A DNA stretch of 64,000 nucleotides from Candidatus Allofournierella excrementigallinarum (GTDB lineage: Bacteria > Bacillota > Clostridia > Oscillospirales > Ruminococcaceae). The notes below the pieces were generated by a model that was given only the letters and a program-made list of their open reading frames with translations, had not been told where the DNA came from and ran no database searches. Each line of letters opens with the position of its first letter. The stretch's first letter is position 1. The stretch is taken from positions 1 through 64,000 of the forward strand of contig DWXV01000055.1 in NCBI GenBank assembly GCA_019119025.1, given 5' to 3'. The position numbers and the translations under genes are program-made. Shown piece after piece: positions 24,174 through 31,788 of the stretch.

Positions 24174-26648
24174 ATGGTATTACCCATGAACTGGGCGAAG
24201 GAATTCGCCGATCTTAACTGCTCCGCCAAGGAGATGGCCGACCGGCTCACCATGACCGGCAGCAAGGTGGAGTGCTATGAAAACGCCGCCGACGCGGTGG
24301 AGAACGTGGTCATCGGCCGCATCGAGTCCATCGTGCCTCATCCGGACTCCGACCACATGGTCATCTGCCAGGTGGAGGTGGGCCAGGCTTCCCCGCTGCA
24401 GATCGTCACCGGCGCGGCGAACCTCAAGGCAGGCGACCTTGTGCCCGTGGCGCTGGACGGCTCGAAGCTGCCCGGCGGCGTGGAGATCAAAAAAGGCGTT
24501 CTGCGGGGCGTGGAAAGCTGCGGCATGCTGTGCAGCCTGGCCGAGCTGGGCCTGACCACCCACGACTTCCCCTACGCCATCGAGAACGGCATCCTGGTGC
24601 TGGACGGGCGGGATTACCCCGAGGGCATGCCCGCCCCCGGCACCCCCGCTGTGGAGGCGCTGGGCATGGACGACGTGGTGTTTGAGTTCGAGATCACCCC
24701 CAACCGCCCCGACTGCCTGGCGGTGCGGGAGCTGGGCCGGGAGTGCGCCGCCACCTTCGGCGTGCCCTTCAAGGACCATGTTCCCGAAGTGAAGCCCGGC
24801 CACGGCAATGTGAACGGCCTTTTGAAGGTGGACATCGAGAACAGCGAGCTGTGCATGCGCTACTGCGGCGCGGTGGTGGAGAACGTGCGCGTTGCCCCCA
24901 GCCCCAAGTGGATGCGGGACCGGCTGCGGGCCTGCGGCGTGCGCCCCATCAACAACCTGGTGGACATCACCAACTATGTGATGCTGGAGTACGGCCAGCC
25001 CATGCACTGCTTTGACCACAAGTATGTGAACGGCCAGCACATCCATGTGCGCAACGCAAAGCCCGGCGAGCACATCGTCACCCTGGACGGCGTGGACCGC
25101 GCCCTCAGTGAGGAGATGCTGATCATCGCCGACGACGCGGGCCCCATCGGCGTGGCCGGCGTGATGGGCGGCGAGTACAGCGGCACCTACGAGCACACCA
25201 CCACCGTGGTGTTCGAAAGCGCCATGTTCTACGGGCCCTCCATCCGCACCACCGCCAAGAAGCTGGGCCTGCAGACCGAGGCTTCCGCCAAGTACTCCAA
25301 GGGCCTTGACCCCAACACCTGCGCCCCTGCCCTGGCCCGCGCGCTGGAGCTGGTGCAGCTGCTGGACGCCGGCGACGTGGTGGACGGCGTGGTGGACATC
25401 TACCCCGCGAAGCGCACCGAGAACCGGGTGCCCCTGCGGCCCGATGTCATCAACCGCCTGCTGGGCACCAGCCTTTCCCGCCAGGAGATGGTGGACATCC
25501 TGCTGCCTCTGGGCTTCCGCCTGGAGGGCGACGTGGTGGTCTGCCCCACCCTGCGCGACGACGTGAAACGGGACTGCGACCTGGCCGAGGAAGTGGCCCG
25601 GTATGTGGGCTACAACAAGATGCCCAGCACCCTGATGCGGGGCGTGGCCGAGGCACGGCCCACCCCCCGCCAGAGCTTTGACGAAAAGCTCACCCGCACC
25701 CTGGCGGGCTACGGCCTGTGGGAGTGCGAGACCTTCAGCTTCTACAGCGCCAAGTGCTTCGACGCCATCCACCTGCCGGAAAGCGACCCCCTGCGCAGCG
25801 CGGTGGTCATCTCCAACCCCCTGGGCGAGGACACCAGCATCATGCGCACCACCGCCCTGCCCAGCGTGATGGACGTGGTGGGGCGCAACTTCAGCGCCCG
25901 CGCCGCCGAGTGCGCGGTGTTCGAGCAGGCCACCGAGTACCTGCCCAGCGCGCTGGCGGACGAAGTGGCGGACAACGACTTCAACGACTATCCCGCCCTG
26001 TGCGAAAAGCTGGCCGCCGAGGGCAAGACCCCCAGCGACCTTTTGCCCACCGAGGTGCAGAAGCTCATCCTGGCGGCCTACGGCCCCCAGTGGGACTATC
26101 TGGCCATGAAGGGCGTGGTGGAGGGCCTGCTGGCCACCGCCGGCATCAAGGACTTCACCGTGCGGCGCAACGCCGAGGGCGCCGCCTTCCACCCGGGGCG
26201 CGCCGCCGACATCTTTGTAAAGGGCGAAAAGGTGGGCACTGTGGGCGAAGTTCATCCCGCCGTCTGCTCGAACTACGGCGTGAAGGCCCGGGTGGTGGCC
26301 GCCGACCTGAATCTCGACAAGCTGTTCGAGCTGCGGGGCGGCGAGCCTCAGTTCGCTCCGCTTCCCAAGCACCCCGCCACCAGCCGCGACCTGGCCCTGG
26401 TGGCCGACGAGACCGTGCCCGCCGCCGCGCTGGCCGGGTGCATCAAGGCGAACGCCGGCGAGAGCCTCGAAAGCCTGGCCCTCTTCGACGTCTACACCGG
26501 CGAAAAGGTGGGCGAAGGCAAAAAGAGCCTGGCCTACAACCTGGTGTTCCGCGCCGCGGACCGCACCCTCACCGACGAAGAGGTGGACGGCGCCATCCAG
26601 CGGGTGCTGAAGGCCCTGGGCGAGATGGGCGTGGCCCTGCGCAGCTGA
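24174..26648 (+). CDS. pheT: Phenylalanyl-tRNA synthetase beta subunit
   Basis: 824 residues, slightly longer than average. From N to C terminus: the tRNA-binding EMAP-like domain (about 45-155, with SIVPHPDSDHM-ICQVEVG), the B3/B4 editing region (including E-TPNRPDCLAVRELGRE), the B5 domain, a catalytically inert class II-like core, and the C-terminal anticodon-binding FDX domain with P-HPATSRDLALV. The beta subunit recognises tRNA and edits mischarged tyrosine. The first ATG has AAGGGGG upstream; a second ATG at codon 5 (MNWA) is an alternative. It is the last gene of the T-box operon; no clear terminator is visible after it. Confidence 0.97.
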   Translation: MVLPMNWAKEFADLNCSAKEMADRLTMTGSKVECYENAADAVENVVIGRIESIVPHPDSDHMVICQVEVGQASPLQIVTGAANLKAGDLVPVALDGSKLPGGVEIKKGVLRGVESCGMLCSLAELGLTTHDFPYAIENGILVLDGRDYPEGMPAPGTPAVEALGMDDVVFEFEITPNRPDCLAVRELGRECAATFGVPFKDHVPEVKPGHGNVNGLLKVDIENSELCMRYCGAVVENVRVAPSPKWMRDRLRACGVRPINNLVDITNYVMLEYGQPMHCFDHKYVNGQHIHVRNAKPGEHIVTLDGVDRALSEEMLIIADDAGPIGVAGVMGGEYSGTYEHTTTVVFESAMFYGPSIRTTAKKLGLQTEASAKYSKGLDPNTCAPALARALELVQLLDAGDVVDGVVDIYPAKRTENRVPLRPDVINRLLGTSLSRQEMVDILLPLGFRLEGDVVVCPTLRDDVKRDCDLAEEVARYVGYNKMPSTLMRGVAEARPTPRQSFDEKLTRTLAGYGLWECETFSFYSAKCFDAIHLPESDPLRSAVVISNPLGEDTSIMRTTALPSVMDVVGRNFSARAAECAVFEQATEYLPSALADEVADNDFNDYPALCEKLAAEGKTPSDLLPTEVQKLILAAYGPQWDYLAMKGVVEGLLATAGIKDFTVRRNAEGAAFHPGRAADIFVKGEKVGTVGEVHPAVCSNYGVKARVVAADLNLDKLFELRGGEPQFAPLPKHPATSRDLALVADETVPAAALAGCIKANAGESLESLALFDVYTGEKVGEGKKSLAYNLVFRAADRTLTDEEVDGAIQRVLKALGEMGVALRS

Positions 26649-26701
26649 GCGGTTTTGGAAACAATCAACAAAAATGTCACGCTTTTGTAGTGCTCCTCTG
26701 C

Positions 26702-26730
26702 TTGCAAACGGTGAGATTATCCTGTATACT
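26702..26730 (+). promoter_or_regulatory. Promoter of the IreB-type gene
   Basis: TTGCAA (26702-26707), a 17-bp spacer and TATACT (26725-26730). The same two hexamers recur in the promoter at 27074-27102. Confidence 0.85.
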
Positions 26731-26771
26731 ATTGCATATAAACTACTGCCTTGGTAAAGGGGGGCTTCGAG

Positions 26772-27017
26772 ATGTCTGATCCTACCGCTGTATTCTCCAT
26801 CTACGACGAGCGCGACCGCGAGATCCGCGCCGTGGTGCAGGAGGTGTACGACGCACTGAAGGAAAAGGGATACAACCCCATCAACCAGCTGGTGGGCTAC
26901 ATCCTCTCGGAGGACCCCACCTACATCACCACCTACAAGAACGCCCGCTCTCTCATCCGCAAGGTGGACCGGGACGACCTTTTGCAGGCGCTGGTGCGCA
27001 ATTACGTGGATCCCTGA
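26772..27017 (+). CDS. IreB-family regulatory phosphoprotein (UPF0297)
   Basis: 81 residues matching the IreB/YrzL family along its length: [47 protein letters not shown] at the N terminus and the [14 protein letters not shown] region at the C terminus. In Enterococcus, IreB is a small target of the Ser/Thr kinase IreK that affects cephalosporin resistance; in most Firmicutes its role is unclear. Here it is monocistronic, not beside ruvX or DUF1292 genes as in many Firmicutes. AAAGGGGGG precedes the ATG at 26772, which is preferred over a start seven codons upstream inside the leader. Confidence 0.93.
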   Translation: MSDPTAVFSIYDERDREIRAVVQEVYDALKEKGYNPINQLVGYILSEDPTYITTYKNARSLIRKVDRDDLLQALVRNYVDP

Positions 27018-27023
27018 TCTTTC

Positions 27024-27056
27024 AAGGGGGCTCCGCCGGGCGGCGGGGCCCCTTTT
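27024..27056 (+). terminator. Terminator of the IreB-type gene
   Basis: AAGGGG and CCCCTT enclose a further GC-rich stem, followed by TTTTCTT. It starts seven bases after the stop codon. Confidence 0.85.
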
Positions 27057-27061
27057 CTTGC

Positions 27062-27094
27062 GCCCCGGCTCATTTGCAAAGGCCGGGGCTTTTT
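27062..27094 (+). terminator. Second terminator, nested with a promoter
   Basis: GCCCCGGC (27062-27069) pairs with GCCGGGGC (27082-27089), followed by T5. The loop holds the -35 box of the next promoter, and the T tract ends two bases before its -10 box. Confidence 0.85.
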
Positions 27095-27102
27095 GCTATA
27101 CT
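27074..27102 (+). promoter_or_regulatory. Promoter of the three-glycosyltransferase operon
   Basis: TTGCAA (27074-27079), a 17-bp spacer made of terminator sequence and TATACT (27097-27102). Start expected near 27109, about 30 bp before the first gene. Confidence 0.8.
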
Positions 27103-27139
27103 GATGCGTGTATCCTGAACCATGAAAGGGGGCGGGCGC

Positions 27140-28261
27140 ATGGCGCCGATCCGGGTGCTTCACTGCGTGGCGGGCCTGGGCCACGGGGGCTACGAAAGCC
27201 TCATCATGAACCTCTACCGCAACATCGACCGGGAGAAGGTGCAGTTCGACTTCGTCTCCTCCTTCCCCGGCGTGTACGAGCCGGAAATCGAGGCGCTGGG
27301 CGGCGTGATCCACCGCATCCCCTTCATCACCCAGAAAGGCCCCTTCGTCTACACCGCCGCCCTGGACAAGGTGCTGCGCTCTGGGCCCCGCTATCCCATC
27401 GTCCACTCCCACATGGACAAATTCAGCGGCCTTGTGATGAAGCGGGCGGCGAAGGCGGGCATCCCGGTGCGCATCGCCCACAGCCACAACACCAAAAACG
27501 AGGGCGGGCCTGCCTTTCAGCTGGTGAAGGACCACTACGGCCGGATGGTGCTGCCCTGGGCCACCGATCTGTTCGCCTGCAGCAAAGCCGCCGCCGGCTG
27601 GATGTTCGGCGAAAAGGCCGCATCCGCACGCATCCTCTTCAATGGGGTGCAGCCGGAGCGCTTTGCCCCCAGCGCCGAGGCCCGAAGCCGCATCCGCGCC
27701 GAGCTGGGCCTTGCCGAAGGCGCCTTCGTGGCCGGGCATGTGGGCCGGTTCACCGAGCAGAAAAACCACGCCTTCCTTCTGGAAATTTTTGCCGCCCTCC
27801 ACGCCCGCCGGCCAAACAGCGCCCTGCTGCTGGCGGGGGACGGCCCATTGCGCCCCAAAATGGCCGAGGGCGCCCGCAGGCTTGGCCTTGAAGGCGCGGT
27901 GCGCTTTCTGGGCCCCCGGCAGGACGTGCCGGCGCTGCTCTCCGCCATGGACTGCTTCATCTTCCCCTCCCGCCACGAGGGCCTGCCGGTGACGCTGGTG
28001 GAGGCCCAGGCGGCGGGGCTGCCGGTGGCCGCCAGCAGCGCCATCACCGGCGAGGTGTGCATCACCCCGCTGGTGCGCCGGCTGAGGCTGGACCAGCCGG
28101 CGGGCGACTGGGCCGCCGCGGCGCTGGCGCTGGCAGAAGGCGGTTTTGCCGCCCGCAGCTGCCCCGCCGGGGCCATCCGCGCGGCGGGCTATGACATTGC
28201 GGACACCGCCCGCTGGCTGGAAACGTTCTATCTCGCCCGCGCCGCGGGCAGCGAGGGGTGA
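27140..28261 (+). CDS. GT4 family glycosyltransferase (EpsF-like)
   Basis: 373 residues with the two Rossmann domains of GT-B enzymes. The N-terminal half has G-L-GHGGYESLIMNLYR and V-HSHMDKFS. The C-terminal half has HVGRFTEQKNH, LLLAGDGPLR-K and the nucleotide-sugar E-x7-E region (FPSRHEGLPVTLVEAQAAGLP). This is the pattern of exopolysaccharide GT4 enzymes such as EpsF/CapM. The ATG at 27140 is used because AAAGGGGG lies upstream; the ATG six codons earlier lies in that ribosome site. It is the first of three glycosyltransferases in a row, with 5 bp to the next start. Confidence 0.9.
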   Translation: MAPIRVLHCVAGLGHGGYESLIMNLYRNIDREKVQFDFVSSFPGVYEPEIEALGGVIHRIPFITQKGPFVYTAALDKVLRSGPRYPIVHSHMDKFSGLVMKRAAKAGIPVRIAHSHNTKNEGGPAFQLVKDHYGRMVLPWATDLFACSKAAAGWMFGEKAASARILFNGVQPERFAPSAEARSRIRAELGLAEGAFVAGHVGRFTEQKNHAFLLEIFAALHARRPNSALLLAGDGPLRPKMAEGARRLGLEGAVRFLGPRQDVPALLSAMDCFIFPSRHEGLPVTLVEAQAAGLPVAASSAITGEVCITPLVRRLRLDQPAGDWAAAALALAEGGFAARSCPAGAIRAAGYDIADTARWLETFYLARAAGSEG

Positions 28262-28266
28262 AACAC

Positions 28267-29247
28267 ATGGAGCGACCGCTCATCACGGTGATCGTGCTGG
28301 TCTACAACGCCGGGGACTATCTGGGCCCCTGCCTTTCGAGCATCTCCCGCCAGACGCTGGCCGACTTTGAACTGCTGCTGGTGGACAACGGCAGCACCGA
28401 CGGCTCGGCCGAAGCCTGCGACGCCTTTGCCCTGGCGGAGCCCCGCTGCCGGGTGATCCATCAGGAGAATCTTGGCATCATCGGCGGGCGGGGCGCGGGG
28501 GTGCGCGCCGCCCGGGGCGAGTATCTGGCCTTTGTGGACTCGGACGACCTGCTCCACCGGCGGATGCTGGAAGTGCTGGCCGAAAGCTGCCGCTCCACCG
28601 GCCTGCCGGTGGCCTGCTGCCGCTTTCTGCCCTTTTTGGGCGAGCAGCCCCCCGAGGTGCCGGACGAGCCGGGCGGGCGGCTGCGCTTTGAAGCGCCGCT
28701 GCATCTGGACGCGCTGCTCCACGACAAGCGGGTGGAATACAGCCTGTGCAACAAGCTCTACCACCGCGGCCTGTTTGAAGGGTTCGACTTCTCCTCGCCG
28801 GTCATCTACAACGAGGACCTCTATCTCAACTGGCACATCCTGCAGCGGGTGAAGGGCATGGCCTTTGTGGATCTGGTGGGCTATTTCTACCGCCAGCATG
28901 CGGCCTCCACCACCCACCGGCCCCTGAACCGCCGGGCGCTGGAGGACCAGCTGTTCGTGGCCTCCAACATCCTGGAGGAAAGCGCGGGCGGCGCGCTGGA
29001 ACCTTCGGTGCAGGCCTTTTATTACGAAAAGCTTTTGTATCTGGACAGCATGATCCTGCGGCAGGAGAACGCCCAGGACTTTGCCGCCGACCACCGCATG
29101 CTGCGCGGCCAGCTGCGCCAGAGCCTGCGGCGGGCGCTGGCCATGGGCCGCCTGCCCGTCAAAATGAAGGCCGCGGCGCTGGCGGCCTGCCTGCCAGGGC
29201 CTTTCTACCGCTGGCTGTGCCGCCTTTTGCTCACCGACCGCCGCTGA
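28267..29247 (+). CDS. GT2 family glycosyltransferase
   Basis: 326 residues with one GT-A domain at the N terminus: ITVIVLVYNAGDYL, DNGSTDGS, RGAGVRAARGEYLAFVDSDD and, further on, IYNEDLYLNWH. This places it with EpsJ/WcaA-type enzymes that add a sugar to a growing surface glycan. The C-terminal third is helical and basic. The start is the ATG at 28267 because GAGGGG, which overlaps the end of the previous gene, lies eight bases upstream. An in-frame GTG at 28258 overlaps the previous stop. Sugar donor and acceptor are unknown. Confidence 0.88.
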   Translation: MERPLITVIVLVYNAGDYLGPCLSSISRQTLADFELLLVDNGSTDGSAEACDAFALAEPRCRVIHQENLGIIGGRGAGVRAARGEYLAFVDSDDLLHRRMLEVLAESCRSTGLPVACCRFLPFLGEQPPEVPDEPGGRLRFEAPLHLDALLHDKRVEYSLCNKLYHRGLFEGFDFSSPVIYNEDLYLNWHILQRVKGMAFVDLVGYFYRQHAASTTHRPLNRRALEDQLFVASNILEESAGGALEPSVQAFYYEKLLYLDSMILRQENAQDFAADHRMLRGQLRQSLRRALAMGRLPVKMKAAALAACLPGPFYRWLCRLLLTDRR

Positions 29248-29285
29248 CCTTTCAAACCGCCCGCGTTTCGGGCGAGGTGTTTTGT

Positions 29286-30530
29286 ATGAAGCTTCTTTTT
29301 ATCCTGGACACGGTGGAATTTCCCCTGGCCCCCACCCCCGCGCTGGCGCGGCGCGTGGCGGGCCTGCTGGCGCAGCGGGGCCACGCCGTGCACCTTCTGG
29401 AGCTGTGGGACGGGCGCACCCCGCCCCCCGCCGCCCCTGGCTGCAAAAGCCACCTGCTGGCCTTTGGCGATGAGCGGCGGATGAACGAGGCGCTGGAATT
29501 CGGCCGCGCCGGGGGCACGCCGGCGCCCCTGCGCCTTGCCCGCCTTGCCGCAAAGCCCGACGCGGCGCTGGCGGCGGTGCGGCAGATCGCCCTCAAACGC
29601 CCCCGCCGCCTCGTGGCCGCCCGAAACGCCATCGAGCGGCTGGACACCGCCGTGGGCTTTGACGCCGCGGTGGCGGTGGCCGCCCCCTACGCGGGCAGCT
29701 TTGCGCTGGCCGAAGCCGCCGTGCCCTGCACTAAAATCGACTGGCAGATGGACCCCTACGCGGCCAACGCCAGCTATTCCGCCCCCGGCGCCTGGGGGCG
29801 GGAGCGGCAGCTGGCCCAGGCCATGGACAGGCTGCTGGTGCCCCCTGCCATGGCCCGCTACTACGCCCCCGGCGCGCCGCTGGAGGGCTTTGCCGGCCGG
29901 ATGCAGGTGCTGGATTTCCCCAGCCTGGCGCCTCCCGCCCCTGCCGCCGCGGCGGTGAAAAGCGGGGCCGGGCGGCGGCGCTGCGTCTTTGTGGGCAGCC
30001 TCTACCCCGCCCTGCGCACCCCGCACTATGCGCTGGAGCTGTTCCGGGCGCTGGACGACCCGGGCTGGGAACTGGTGTTCGTGGGCGGCGGCTGGGAGAA
30101 CTACCCCGCCGGCCTGCCCGAGGCCTGCCGTGCCGTTCTGGGCGGGCGGCTGGTCATCACCGGCCCGCTGCCCAAAGAAAAGGCCGAGGGCTATCTGGCG
30201 GGGGCGGACGTGCTGCTGAGTTTGGGCAACGACCTGGACAACCAGGTGCCCAGCAAGCTGTTCGAGTATTTTGCCGCCGGCAAGCCGGTGCTGCATCTGG
30301 CAAAGCGGGCGGACGACCCCTGCCTTGCCTATTTTAAGCGATGGCCCCTGGCCCTGTGCCTCTTCGAGAGCGAGGGCGCAGGCGCGGGCGTGACGGCGCG
30401 GCTGGGCCGCTTTCTGGCCGAAGAGGGCGGGCGCACCCTGCCTTTTGCCGAAGCCCGGCGCCTCTTCGCCGAAAACACCCCCGAATACGCCGCCGGCGTG
30501 CTGGAGGCGGCCTGCGCGGGAGCGCAGTAA
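29286..30530 (+). CDS. Putative GT4-like glycosyltransferase
   Basis: 414 residues. The N terminus (MKLLFILDTVEFPLAPTP) and the later VFVGSLYP-LRTP and LLSLGN-DLDNQVPSKLFEYFAAGKPVLHL segments resemble GT-B glycosyltransferases, in which the last region contacts the donor sugar. The middle is unusually rich in Ala and poorly conserved to the eye. It ends the three-gene glycosyltransferase operon before a bidirectional terminator. The ATG at 29286 is used because GGCGAGGTG lies upstream; an earlier in-frame start would overlap the previous gene by 30 bp. Fold assignment is moderately secure, specificity unknown. Confidence 0.75.
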   Translation: MKLLFILDTVEFPLAPTPALARRVAGLLAQRGHAVHLLELWDGRTPPPAAPGCKSHLLAFGDERRMNEALEFGRAGGTPAPLRLARLAAKPDAALAAVRQIALKRPRRLVAARNAIERLDTAVGFDAAVAVAAPYAGSFALAEAAVPCTKIDWQMDPYAANASYSAPGAWGRERQLAQAMDRLLVPPAMARYYAPGAPLEGFAGRMQVLDFPSLAPPAPAAAAVKSGAGRRRCVFVGSLYPALRTPHYALELFRALDDPGWELVFVGGGWENYPAGLPEACRAVLGGRLVITGPLPKEKAEGYLAGADVLLSLGNDLDNQVPSKLFEYFAAGKPVLHLAKRADDPCLAYFKRWPLALCLFESEGAGAGVTARLGRFLAEEGGRTLPFAEARRLFAENTPEYAAGVLEAACAGAQ

Positions 30531-30544
30531 ATCGCTTTTTTTGC

Positions 30545-30592
30545 AAAAAGTCCCCTTGCCGGGAATCTTCCCGGCAAGGGGACTTTGCTTTG
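30545..30592. terminator. Bidirectional terminator
   Basis: A stem of about 18 bp (30547-30564 with 30569-30586) is flanked by A-rich and T-rich runs. It separates the rightward glycosyltransferases from the leftward secreted protein gene. Confidence 0.9.
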
Positions 30593-31660
30593 TTATTCTG
30601 TCAGTCGCCGGGCCTCCATCAGCCAGGTGCGGCTCACCGGGCCGTTGTCCGGCGGCACCAGGCCGAAGCGGTACTCCATGCGCACCTCGCCCTCCGGGGT
30701 CGGGATGGTCACTGTGGCCACCACTTCGTCCACTGGCCGCATGGGGGCATTGCCCTCGGCGGCCTGGTCCTTCGTCAGCTGCCGGGAGTACTCCACCGAC
30801 ACCTGTTCCTCAAAAAAGCGTGCAGGGTCCTCCGCCGCGGGCAGGGCCACAAGACCGTTGTCGAGCAGACCGCTCTCCTGCAGCCGCACGTCCGCGCTGT
30901 TCCAGACCCCGTTTTCCGGCGAAAAGTCCGCCTGGACCATCCGCAGCACATCCGCTTGGGAAAGGGCCTGCCCGTCCGTGCCCGGCCAGCTCTGCGCCCG
31001 CAGGGCCAGCCAGTGGGTGAACTCCTCCGCCGTCCAGTCGGCGGGAGAGGTGTAGTCCCGCCAGACGCCGCCGGCGGCGAGGGCTGCCAGCTGGTGTTGG
31101 AGGATGGCCCACTGGTCGTCGGTGACGGCGAGTTCGGCGGCCTCGAACGGCGCGGGGGCGTCATCGGGGCCGATGTCCGCAACGCTGGACGCGACGATAT
31201 CATAGCCTTCCCCCGCGGGTTCCAGCAGCGCCAGCACGGTCCAGATGCCGCCGGCGTACTGGGGGCCGTTGATGGCGGCCTCGGGGGTGTACTCCACCCG
31301 GAAGACGGCGGCGAAGAGCCGCCGGGCCTCGTCGGCCTCCAGCCAGCCCCGCCAGGTGCGCTCTTGCTCCACCAGGTGCTCGTCCAGCAGCGGGTATTCG
31401 TCCCAGCCTTCGGGCGGCACCACCCCGGCGCCGCGCACCTCAAAGGCGGCCAGACGGCTCTCGTCCGGGACACAGCGCAGGCGCAGCGCTTCGGCCAGCG
31501 CCGCTTCGTCCAGGGCCTCGTCCGCCGGGGCGCTTTGGGCGGCGGACGTGCCGTCTGTCTGCCGCGTCTCCTGCCGTGACGCCAAAGCTGTCCGGACGCA
31601 TCCGCAGTTCAGCGCAAGCATCAACGCCAGCGCCGCGCATCCCGCTTTTCTTTTCTTCAT
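30593..31660 (-). CDS. Secreted protein of unknown function
   Basis: 355 residues, no family recognised. A basic start (MKKRKAG) and a hydrophobic stretch to about residue 22 form a signal peptide. The cysteines in LNCGC do not make a good lipobox, so secretion or membrane anchoring is likelier than lipidation. The mature part is acidic, rich in Ala, Glu and Trp, and has no obvious repeats or catalytic motif; the C-terminal 60 residues look like a beta-rich domain (E-V-VATVTIPTPEGEVRMEYRFGL). GGAGGGG precedes the ATG. It lies downstream of a GT-C-like membrane protein on the same strand (128-bp gap) and may be co-transcribed with it. Confidence 0.7.
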   Translation of the reverse strand: MKKRKAGCAALALMLALNCGCVRTALASRQETRQTDGTSAAQSAPADEALDEAALAEALRLRCVPDESRLAAFEVRGAGVVPPEGWDEYPLLDEHLVEQERTWRGWLEADEARRLFAAVFRVEYTPEAAINGPQYAGGIWTVLALLEPAGEGYDIVASSVADIGPDDAPAPFEAAELAVTDDQWAILQHQLAALAAGGVWRDYTSPADWTAEEFTHWLALRAQSWPGTDGQALSQADVLRMVQADFSPENGVWNSADVRLQESGLLDNGLVALPAAEDPARFFEEQVSVEYSRQLTKDQAAEGNAPMRPVDEVVATVTIPTPEGEVRMEYRFGLVPPDNGPVSRTWLMEARRLTE

Positions 31661-31788
31661 TTTCTTCCCCTCCTTTGCATTCCTTTTCGCCGCCCCCGGG
31701 CGGCGTCCTTCCATCCCGGTATACGCAGGAGGGACAGGGGTTATTGCCCGACGCAAAGGGCCAGCCCAGGGAGGAGGATGGAAAAAGG

